Below are positions 57,115-64,000 of a stretch of DNA of 64,000 nucleotides, piece by piece; positions within the stretch are counted from its first letter, which is position 1; the number at the start of each line of letters is the position of its first letter. The stretch is from contig CP053448.1 in assembly GCA_013285445.1 (NCBI GenBank), positions 3,145,530-3,209,529 on the forward strand, written 5' to 3'. This DNA is from Pseudomonadota bacterium. GTDB lineage: Bacteria; Pseudomonadota; Gammaproteobacteria; Xanthomonadales; Wenzhouxiangellaceae. Position numbers and translations under genes: made by a program. The notes beneath the pieces were generated by a model. That model saw only the letters and a list, made by a program, of their open reading frames with translations, was not told where the DNA came from and did no database searches.

Positions 57115-59760
57115 TTAGAAGTTCTGCTTGTAGCGAACGTAGGGGATGCGGCCGTAGCCGTCGTACAGGCTGAAGTTGAAGCCGCGCAGCTCACCCGGAT
57201 CCAGCACCGGATCCTTGTCGGCGATATTGTCGACGCCAACCGTGACCTGGGCATTCCACGGCGCATACCAGTTGACCTGCAGATCGTGGGTCGTCCAGGA
57301 AGGCAGACGATCCAGCGCACTGCTCTGGGCACTGTTCTGGCTGTGGATGTAGTTGAGGTTCCAGATGAACGCAAAGTCGCCCCAGCGGTACTGGTTGGCC
57401 AGCGTGGCACGCCACTTCGGCAAACCGGCTTCGCCGGCGACATTGGCGCCGCTGTCCACTTCAAAGTTGAACGTATTGGTGGCCTGCAGATCGGTACGCA
57501 GGCTGCCCATGTCGCCAAAGTCGAAGTTGGTGCGCAGGTTCAGGTCAACACCTTCGGTCTCGATCGTACCCAGGCTGGCAAAGCCGCGCTGGACGTACAG
57601 GATCTGACCGGTGCTCGGATCACGCGCCACACCCAGGCCGAGGTTTTCGTCGGGCACATCGGCGCCCGGCGGCAGATCGGCCAGTCCGGGCGGGCAGTTC
57701 TGCGTGGTACCCAGCAGGCAGTTGATGATCTGCTGCGAGCCGATGGCGGCAACGCGATCTTCGATTTCGGTGTGCCAGAAGTCAATCGATCCGCTCAGCC
57801 AGTCGAGCGGCTCGAAGGCCGCACCGATGCTGTACTGATCGGCATCCTCGGCACCGAGATCCGGGTTGGCGATGACGAAGGTGGTGACCTGGATGGCATC
57901 GGTCGGATCGACACCGAAGGCAATCGCCGTGGCTTCGTCAACCACCGAGTCGGCGGAGAACGACGGCCGAGCCGACAGGATATCGAGCGGCGGTGCGCGG
58001 AAGCCCTGGCCCCAGGACGCGCGCAGGGTCAGCTCGTCGATCGGCTGCCAGCGCAGCGCCAGCTTGGGCGAGGTGGCCGAACCGAAGTCGCTGTAGTCAT
58101 CGTGGCGCAGCGCGCCGCTCAGTTCCAGCGTTTCGGTCAGCGGCACCAGGATTTCGCCAAACACCGCCCACTGCTCGCGACCGCCGGAAGCCGAGTTGCC
58201 GGCCGAACCGGTGATGTTGCCGTTGGCCTGCAGGTCATCATAGATGTCGCGATAATCTTCCTCGCGCCACTCAGCGCCGAAAGCCACGCCGACCGGACCG
58301 GCGCCCAGATCCCAGGCGAGATCGGTGCTGGCCATGGCGTAGGCTTCCTTCTGCTTGAAGTTGGCGTCACGACCGATGGTGGCGGTAAACGACTGCAGCA
58401 CGTCCTGGCTGACCCCGAACGGGTCGTAGATGTTGTAGGCGCCGCTGTCGAACTGCGGCTGGGCCAGCGCGGAGACGATGTAGTTGCGGCCGATTTCGTG
58501 GTACTGCGACTCGGTGCGGCGCAGACCGAAGTCGAGATCGAAGGTACCGATGCGACCCTGGAAGCCGACGTCGATGTCGTAGACGTTGGCGTCGGTCGAG
58601 GTATCACGCGGGCCGTTGGCGGCGAAGCGATGGGTCAGCAGCAGGGTATCGTCAGCGAAGTCCTGGTAGTTTTCCCACAGCGGGTTCAGGCCGCCCTGTC
58701 CCGGCGGGGTGGCCGGATGGTTGGGCAGACCCGGGCTGAGCACGATGGCACCGAAGCCGCCGACCAGCCACGGCGAGGACGGCACCGGCGCGTAGCGGCC
58801 GAAGGACGTCACCCGGCTGACCTGGGCGTTGGCATAGATGGTCCAGTCGTTGTTGATGTCGTAGCTGGCGCGGGTAAACAGCGACTCGTTGCGGGTCGCG
58901 GCTTCGTCGGCGGACTGCAGCGTGAAGTCATACTGACACAGACCGGCCGCCTCGTTGATGATAAAACCCGGACCCGTGCAACCGGCACGGTTGGCCGCTA
59001 AGCCGCCCGGCAGGAACGAGAATCCGCTGGTCAGGAAGTTGTTCGAGAAGATCGAGGCGCCGCCCTGAGACCATTCGCGATCACGGGCAAAGATGATGTC
59101 GCGCGAGTTGTAGGACACGCCGGCCATCACGCGACCGCGGTCGCTGGCCGCACCGAAGACGATCGAGCCTTCCTCGGTATCGCCGCCTTCGCGCTCGGGC
59201 TCGGACAGGCCGGCCGTAATTTCGACGCCGGTGAAGTCCTTGCGGGTGATGATGTTGACAACACCGCCGATGGCGTCGGTACCGTAAATGGCCGAGGCAC
59301 CGTCGGACAGGATTTCGATGCGCTCAACGGCGGCCAGCGGCAGGGTGTTGAGGTCCTGACCCGAGCCGAGGTTCGGCGCCACCGGGGCGCGACGGCCGTC
59401 GATCAGGATCAGCGTGCGGCCGGAGCCGAGGGCGCGCAGCGACAGGGTTGCCGCCGACTGACCGGACGAGCCGGACTGCGGGCGGAATGAACCGGCGCTG
59501 TTGAACGGCGTTTCGCGCAACAGGTCGGCGACCGAGGTCTTGCCCGAGAACTCGATGGTTTCACGGTCGATGACGGTGACCGGCAGGGCGCCTTCGATAT
59601 CGGTTCGCTTGATGCGCGAACCCGTGACCTGGACGCGATCCAGATCGGCAGCCTCTTCCTGGGCGGCGACCGGGCCAGCGGTCACTGCCAGGCCGGCAAC
59701 CATCCCCGCCCCGAGGGCGTAGGTAATTGCCTTGGCAAGTGGGTTACGGTTGTGCTTCAT
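57115..59760 (-). CDS. TonB-dependent outer-membrane receptor
   Basis: An 881-residue receptor. The signal peptide region AITYALGAGMVAGLAVTAG leads to the TonB-box/plug start (LDRVQVTGSRIKRTDIEGAL), the plug (TSVADLLRETPFNSAGSF, LGSGRTLILIDGRRAPV, GASAIYGTDAIGGVVNIITR), and a 22-strand barrel ending YGRIPYVRYKQNF with the terminal Phe. The SRIKRTD and RAPVAPN features match oar-like/peptide- or sugar-type receptors of Xanthomonadales, but the ligand cannot be named. ATG 59760 has GGAGA 7 nt upstream. Confidence 0.92.
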   Translation of the reverse strand: MKHNRNPLAKAITYALGAGMVAGLAVTAGPVAAQEEAADLDRVQVTGSRIKRTDIEGALPVTVIDRETIEFSGKTSVADLLRETPFNSAGSFRPQSGSSGQSAATLSLRALGSGRTLILIDGRRAPVAPNLGSGQDLNTLPLAAVERIEILSDGASAIYGTDAIGGVVNIITRKDFTGVEITAGLSEPEREGGDTEEGSIVFGAASDRGRVMAGVSYNSRDIIFARDREWSQGGASIFSNNFLTSGFSFLPGGLAANRAGCTGPGFIINEAAGLCQYDFTLQSADEAATRNESLFTRASYDINNDWTIYANAQVSRVTSFGRYAPVPSSPWLVGGFGAIVLSPGLPNHPATPPGQGGLNPLWENYQDFADDTLLLTHRFAANGPRDTSTDANVYDIDVGFQGRIGTFDLDFGLRRTESQYHEIGRNYIVSALAQPQFDSGAYNIYDPFGVSQDVLQSFTATIGRDANFKQKEAYAMASTDLAWDLGAGPVGVAFGAEWREEDYRDIYDDLQANGNITGSAGNSASGGREQWAVFGEILVPLTETLELSGALRHDDYSDFGSATSPKLALRWQPIDELTLRASWGQGFRAPPLDILSARPSFSADSVVDEATAIAFGVDPTDAIQVTTFVIANPDLGAEDADQYSIGAAFEPLDWLSGSIDFWHTEIEDRVAAIGSQQIINCLLGTTQNCPPGLADLPPGADVPDENLGLGVARDPSTGQILYVQRGFASLGTIETEGVDLNLRTNFDFGDMGSLRTDLQATNTFNFEVDSGANVAGEAGLPKWRATLANQYRWGDFAFIWNLNYIHSQNSAQSSALDRLPSWTTHDLQVNWYAPWNAQVTVGVDNIADKDPVLDPGELRGFNFSLYDGYGRIPYVRYKQNF

Positions 59761-59799
59761 CAGACTCTCCATTGTCTTTTGATTTCTGGTTAAAGCATT

Positions 59800-59813
59800 C
59801 GATACTAGTATCG
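59800..59813. promoter_or_regulatory. Perfect 14-bp palindrome upstream of the TonB receptor gene
   Basis: CGATACTAGTATCG lies 40 nt upstream of the receptor ATG. Its half CGATACTAG recurs 100 bp upstream at 59900-59908. It is a candidate operator; no known regulator binding site was recognised. Confidence 0.45.
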
Positions 59814-59955
59814 ACAGCAATGTGTCGGAGCCAAGGAGCCACGCGCAGACGGCCGCAATACAGCGCGACCCGAACAAACGGGCCCTTCAACTCGTCGCCG
59901 ATACTAGCACCATCATGCAGCAAAGAAAAGGGGTTTGTTAAGTGATCGTAAACGG

Positions 59956-61701
59956 CTAACCCAATTCGCGGCGCACGCGGTCCAGCGCCTGGTTGAGCGC
60001 CGACGGCACACGCGGCCCGAACCCGGCCAGATGACCGGCGACCGCCTCGAGTTCGGCACGCCACTGATCGGGATCGACCGCGAGCAGCTGGCTCATGTCG
60101 GGCGCCTGGTCGAGACCGTCGAGGCGAATGGCGCCTTCGGCAGGCAAACGCCCCACGGCCCGCTCCTCGGCTTCACCACCGCCGGCACAGCGCGCCAGAA
60201 TCCACTCGAGCACGCGCATGTTGTCGCCAAACCCCGGCCAGATGAACCGGCCGCCGGCATCGCGCCGGAACCAGTTGACCTGAAAAATGCGGGGCGGATG
60301 TGAAAGGCGGCTGCCGATATCGAGCCAGTGCGCCCAGTAATCACCGAAGTGATAGCCGCAAAACGGCTTCATCGCCATCGGATCGCGGCGCACCACACCG
60401 ACCTGTCCGGTGGCCGCCGCCGTGGTCTCCGAGGCCATGCCGGCCCCCAGCAGCACGCCGTGTACCCAGTCGTGCGCCTCGAGCACCAGCGGCGCCAGGG
60501 TCGCGCGCCGCCCGCCGAAAATGATGGCGTCGATCGGCACACCACGCGGATTCTCCGCCTGGCCGGAGTAGCTCGGACAGCGCTTGATCGACACCGTAAA
60601 GCGGGAATTCGGATGCGCCGCCGGGCCGTTCTTGGGGTCATAGTCGCGTCCGCGCCAATCGCGCACGGGACGACGCTGGTCGAGCCCCTCCCACCACGGC
60701 TGGCGGTCCTCGGTCACTGCAACGTTGGTAAAGATCGTCTCGCGACCGAGCATCGCCAGAGCATTCGGGTTGGTCTTTTCGCTGGTCCCCGGCGCGACCC
60801 CGAAAAACCCGGCTTCCGGGTTGATCGCCCACAGCCGGCCATCCTTGCCTGGCTGCAGCCAGCAGATGTCGTCACCGACGGTCCAGACCTTCCAGCCGGC
60901 CTCCCGATAGACCGCCGGCGGAATCAGCATGGCCAGGTTGGTCTTACCACAGGCCGAGGGAAAGGCGCCGGCAATGTAGCGCACCTCACCTTCTGGATTC
61001 TCGATGCCGACGATCAGCATGTGCTCGGCCAGCCAGCCCTCGCTGCGCGCCTGGTGACTGGCAATGCGCAGCGCGTGGCATTTCTTGCCCAACAGCGCGT
61101 TGCCGCCATAGCCCGAGCCATAACTCTGGATCGACAGCGCTTCGGGAAAGTGCATGATGTAGCGCCGGTTCGGGTCGAGCTCGCCGGTCGAGTGCAGCCC
61201 CTTGACGAAGCCGCCGTCGCGCTCGATACGCTCGAGCGCCGACGCGCCCATGCGCGTCATCAGCCGCATGTTGGCCACCACGTAGGCGCTGTCGGTGATC
61301 TCGACACCGCAGCGCGCCAGCGGAGAATCGACCGGGCCCATGCAGTACGGCACCACATAAAGCGTGCGGCCCTCCATGCAGCCGGCGAACAGACCGTTCA
61401 TCAGCGCGCGCGCCTCGGCCGGGGCCATCCAGTTGTTGTTCGGGCCGGCGTCGTCCTCGCGCTCGGTGCACACGTAGGTCAGGTGCTCGACGCGCGCGAC
61501 GTCGTCAGGGTCGGAGCGGTGCAGATAGCAGTCCGGATGAGACTGCGGGTTGAGCCGCTCCAGCTCACCGGATTCAAGCATCTGCTCGAGCAGTCGATCG
61601 CGTTCGGCACGGGAACCGTCGCACCAGTGCACCCGAGCCGCGCGGGTGTGCGCGGCCACCTGATCGACCCAGTCGTTCAGGGCTTGCAGTTTCGATGACA
61701 T
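59956..61701 (-). CDS. pckG: Phosphoenolpyruvate carboxykinase (GTP)
   Basis: A 581-residue GTP-type PEPCK converting oxaloacetate to PEP. The P-loop with the hyper-reactive Cys is AGAFPSACGKTNLAML, preceded by GGNALLGKKCHALRIAS (substrate loop) and followed by WTVGDDICWLQPGKDGRL and NPEAGFFGVAPGTSEKTNP. NWFRRDAGGRFIWPGFGDN and RGVPIDAIIFGGRRA also fit. It is 125 bp downstream of the PPi-PFK gene, on the same strand. Confidence 0.95.
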   Translation of the reverse strand: MSSKLQALNDWVDQVAAHTRAARVHWCDGSRAERDRLLEQMLESGELERLNPQSHPDCYLHRSDPDDVARVEHLTYVCTEREDDAGPNNNWMAPAEARALMNGLFAGCMEGRTLYVVPYCMGPVDSPLARCGVEITDSAYVVANMRLMTRMGASALERIERDGGFVKGLHSTGELDPNRRYIMHFPEALSIQSYGSGYGGNALLGKKCHALRIASHQARSEGWLAEHMLIVGIENPEGEVRYIAGAFPSACGKTNLAMLIPPAVYREAGWKVWTVGDDICWLQPGKDGRLWAINPEAGFFGVAPGTSEKTNPNALAMLGRETIFTNVAVTEDRQPWWEGLDQRRPVRDWRGRDYDPKNGPAAHPNSRFTVSIKRCPSYSGQAENPRGVPIDAIIFGGRRATLAPLVLEAHDWVHGVLLGAGMASETTAAATGQVGVVRRDPMAMKPFCGYHFGDYWAHWLDIGSRLSHPPRIFQVNWFRRDAGGRFIWPGFGDNMRVLEWILARCAGGGEAEERAVGRLPAEGAIRLDGLDQAPDMSQLLAVDPDQWRAELEAVAGHLAGFGPRVPSALNQALDRVRRELG

Positions 61702-61759
61702 GTTCAGTCTTTGTGCGAGTCGTCGGACAGGAGCGTGCAGACTAGCGAGTCAGGCCGGC

Positions 61760-61785
61760 CGATGCAACGCCATTGCATCGATTTT
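61760..61785. other. Hairpin in the pfp-pckG gap
   Basis: CGATGCAA (61760-61767) and TTGCATCG (61773-61780) form an 8-bp stem, followed on the plus strand by ATTTTT. It would terminate plus-strand transcription, though no plus-strand gene leads into it. In pckG mRNA it would be a leader stem. Confidence 0.35.
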
Positions 61786-61826
61786 TCAAATACTGAACTT
61801 ATACACAATCAGCCACATCAATAAAT

Positions 61827-63089
61827 CTACACCTTGAAGGGTTTCAGCCGGCGCGGGCGATCGACCAGTTCCGGGCGCAGGTACTGCGGCAGACCGTCGC
61901 GCCCGTAGACCGGGTAGGCCTCGCCCCGGATCAGCGGCTCCAGGTAGGCACGGCAGCTGGGCGTGATGCCGAACCCGCTGGCCGAGATGAATTTCTTCGG
62001 CATCTTCTTTTCGCGGTTGGCAATGCGCGACAGCGGTGCCGACTCGATGGTCCAGCGGTAAGGCTGATCGGAGTGGCGCTTGATGACCGGCATCACGCTC
62101 GATTGGCCGGCCAGCGCCAGTTCCACCGCCGCCCTGCCCACCGCCCGGGCCTGCTCGACATCGGTTGCCGAGGCAATGTGCCTGGCCGAGCGCTGAAGAT
62201 AGTCGCTGACTGCCCAGTGGCACTTGTAACCCAGTCGGCGCTTGACGATGTCGGCCACGACCGGCGCCACGCCGCCGAGCTGTCGGTGCCCGAACGCATC
62301 GATGGTGCCGGCATCGGCCAGGAATCGGCCAGCGGCATCACGCGCGCCCTCCGAGACCACGATCGAGCAGTAGCCCTGGCCGTCGACCGAACGTTTCACC
62401 GTGGCACAGAACGTCCGCTCGTCGAACGCCACCTCCGGAAACAGGATGACCTGCGGCGGATCGCCCTTGCCGCGCGCAGCCAGTCCGCCGGCCGCGGCAA
62501 TCCAGCCGGCATGACGACCCATGACCTCCATGATGAAGACCCGGGTCGAGCTCGACGCCATCGCCATGACGTCCAGGCTGGCCTCCATGATCGAGACGGC
62601 CACGTACTTGGCCACCGATCCGAACCCGGGGCAGTTGTCGGTCACCGCCAGGTCGTTGTCGATGGTCTTGGGTATGCCGATGCACTGGACCGGAAAACCG
62701 AGCGTGTCGCCAATCTGCGAGACCTTCCAGGCCGTATCGGCCGAGTCATTGCCGCCGTTGTAGAAAAAGTAGCCGACATCGTGGGCCCGGAAGACATCGA
62801 TCAGCCGCTGGTACTCGTGCCGGTTGTCCTCGATCGACTTGAGCTTGTGGCGACACGACCCGAACACCCCGCCCGGGGTGTAACCCAGGGCCTCGAGATC
62901 CTTCTGGCTCAGCCTTGAAGCGTCCACCAGGCGCTCTTCCAGGACACCGATGATGCCGTCGCGCGCAGCCAGCACCCGGCCGATGCGATCGCGGTTGGCG
63001 CGCGCGGTCTCGATCACCGCCGCCGCGGTTGCATTGATCACCGGCGTGACGCCGCCGGACTGGGCATACAAGATATTCTTCTTCGGCAT
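61827..63089 (-). CDS. pfp: Pyrophosphate-dependent 6-phosphofructokinase
   Basis: A 420-residue phosphofructokinase. NILYAQSGGVTPVINATAAA is the phosphate-binding start; FFYNGGNDSADTAW has Asp where ATP enzymes carry Gly, indicating use of pyrophosphate; GIPKTIDNDLAVTDNCPGFG and MEVMGRHAGWIAA form the catalytic and fructose-6-phosphate sites. PPi enzymes work in both directions, so the gene serves glycolysis and gluconeogenesis. ATG 63089 is the family start. Confidence 0.92.
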   Translation of the reverse strand: MPKKNILYAQSGGVTPVINATAAAVIETARANRDRIGRVLAARDGIIGVLEERLVDASRLSQKDLEALGYTPGGVFGSCRHKLKSIEDNRHEYQRLIDVFRAHDVGYFFYNGGNDSADTAWKVSQIGDTLGFPVQCIGIPKTIDNDLAVTDNCPGFGSVAKYVAVSIMEASLDVMAMASSSTRVFIMEVMGRHAGWIAAAGGLAARGKGDPPQVILFPEVAFDERTFCATVKRSVDGQGYCSIVVSEGARDAAGRFLADAGTIDAFGHRQLGGVAPVVADIVKRRLGYKCHWAVSDYLQRSARHIASATDVEQARAVGRAAVELALAGQSSVMPVIKRHSDQPYRWTIESAPLSRIANREKKMPKKFISASGFGITPSCRAYLEPLIRGEAYPVYGRDGLPQYLRPELVDRPRRLKPFKV

Positions 63090-63164
63090 GGGGTGTTTTC
63101 TCACTCGACGTTGGGGGAAGCATATCGAATCGTCCATGCGCATGCCTGCCTGATTGAGCGCCCG
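63090..63164. other. Intergenic DNA before the REP group
   Basis: No gene or clear promoter is seen. The divergent pfp-adk gap (63090-63433, 344 bp) otherwise holds three REPs (63165-63302). Confidence 0.5.
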
Positions 63165-63302
63165 CAGGTCGGGGCCGCGCCCCGTTGAGTCCCTTAGGTC
63201 GGGGCCGCGTCCCCGACGGACATTATCCGAGATCTGTACACACCGATCTACGCGTATTCGCGCCTGATACTTCGTCCGTCAGCGACGCGGACCCGGCCTG
63301 CG
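63165..63302. repeat. Three REP elements between pfp and adk
   Basis: A partial copy (63165-63188, GTCGGGG then degenerate), a complete copy (63198-63217, GTCGGGG/CCCCGAC) and a diverged inverse copy (63276-63302, CCGTCAGCGACGCGGACCC...GCCTGCG). They share the consensus with 44240-44478. Confidence 0.7.
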
Positions 63303-63433
63303 CGGACTTCGATCCGCCAGGACGCCACCAAACCAGCCGCAGGCAGCGATGCCGCCATTTGACACCCCCGGTCATCCCGGTTAGCTTTGGCGGCTTGATT
63401 CCACCGACTGCCGCATCGCGGCGACAACATCTT

Positions 63434-63994
63434 ATGCGTATCGTTTTGCTTGGCCCGCCGGGCTCCGGCAAGGGCACTCAGGCGGCGCTGCTCAAGGAGC
63501 GAATCGGCGTGCCGCATATTTCGACCGGCGAACTGCTGCGCGCGGCCGTTGCCGAAGGCACCGAACTGGGCCGCAAGGCCAGGGCGGCGATGGACGCCGG
63601 ACAGCTGGTTTCAGATGAGCTGATGCTCGGCCTGATCGAGGAAAAGCTGGGTCAGCCCGAGGTCGAACCGGGGTTCATTCTCGACGGCTACCCGCGCAAC
63701 CTGGCCCAGGCGCATGCGCTCGACCAGCTGCTGACCCGGCTCGGCCAGCCGCTTGACCGCGCGGTCGAACTGGTTGTCGACGAGGAGCAGATCATCGAAC
63801 GGCTGGCAAACCGCGCGGCCGAGGAAAATCGCTCCGACGACAGCGAAGACGTGGTGCGCAATCGCCTTGAGGTCTACCGCCAACAGACCGCGCCGGTGTC
63901 GCACTACTACGACGAACGCGGGCTCCTGGTGCAGGTTGACGGCGCCGGCACGATCGAGGCGATCAATCAGCGGCTGGCGGCGGTCTTGGACTGA
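63434..63994 (+). CDS. adk: Adenylate kinase, short form without zinc/LID domain
   Basis: A 186-residue kinase interconverting ATP, AMP and ADP. RIVLLGPPGSGKGTQAALL is the P-loop and ISTGELLRAAV and DGYPRNLAQAHALD bind AMP. The LID is reduced to ANRAAEENRSDDSEDVVRNR, so it is the short type, like cytosolic AK1, rather than the 214-residue E. coli form. ATG 63434 is the family start. adk next to PPi-PFK recurs in Xanthomonadales. Confidence 0.93.
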   Translation: MRIVLLGPPGSGKGTQAALLKERIGVPHISTGELLRAAVAEGTELGRKARAAMDAGQLVSDELMLGLIEEKLGQPEVEPGFILDGYPRNLAQAHALDQLLTRLGQPLDRAVELVVDEEQIIERLANRAAEENRSDDSEDVVRNRLEVYRQQTAPVSHYYDERGLLVQVDGAGTIEAINQRLAAVLD

Positions 63995-64000
63995 CCCGAA

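Noticed and set aside
57091..59001. Plus-strand frame of 636 codons inside the TonB receptor
   Set aside because: The minus strand encodes a complete receptor with plug, barrel and terminal Phe.

Overview
The window is GC-rich, densely coded chromosomal DNA. It most likely comes from a gammaproteobacterium near the Xanthomonadales (Lysobacter or Wenzhouxiangella-like). The evidence is lptD, a reversed macromolecular synthesis operon (rpsU-yqeY-dnaG-rpoD) diverging from tsaD-folB-folK, ubiquinone genes (ubiA and a ubiM-like hydroxylase), a pyrophosphate-type phosphofructokinase beside a short adenylate kinase, a large TonB-dependent receptor, and REP palindromes of the kind mobilised by RAYT transposases. 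The taxon is an inference from gene content; no 16S gene is present.

Layout. 1-10.6 kb: 5' end of lptD coupled to a lipoprotein aminopeptidase, a methyltransferase, a nucleoside transporter, a CsgG/SH3 lipoprotein convergent with a membrane Ser/Thr kinase, a secreted beta-helix protein, and prfC. 10.7-14.6 kb: two translationally coupled, secreted plant-type leucine-rich-repeat proteins that share a duplicated C-terminal module. 14.7-24.8 kb: M23 peptidase, serine dehydratase, then a tight operon of glutaredoxin-like protein, DhaL-DegV fusion, plsY, birA, coaX, a SPOR protein and ubiA, followed by comF and a frameshifted bioC.

24.9-35 kb is the accessory part. It holds an intact IS30-family element with a 3-bp target duplication, a giant hybrid two-component regulator, tRNA-Ile2(CAT), and a graveyard of IS21-like ends, a truncated RAYT gene with its palindromes and an IS3-type fragment. 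A wax-synthase/MBOAT-like acyltransferase lies among these, and a hipBA toxin-antitoxin module with an AT-rich promoter follows.

35-64 kb returns to core genes: ubiM, bactofilin, rpoD-dnaG-yqeY-rpsU, tsaD, folB-folK, a REP cluster, folM diverging from a MidA-like methyltransferase with overlapping start codons, a GMC oxidoreductase, dodecin, an M48/TerB-like fusion with lemA separated by a 186-bp nested palindrome, a second beta-propeller histidine kinase, a 2OG oxygenase, a TonB receptor, GTP-PEP carboxykinase, PPi-phosphofructokinase, more REPs and adk.

How the genes fit together. The DhaL-DegV fusion looks like a one-piece fatty-acid kinase overlapping the acyl-phosphate-consuming plsY, so exogenous fatty acids could feed straight into phospholipid. 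FolB, FolK and FolM form a folate/pterin group. PckG and PPi-PFK work around PEP and fructose bisphosphate. No single large new system is proven here. The best candidates for new biology are the fused fatty-acid kinase, the paired LRR surface proteins and the structured intergenic elements.
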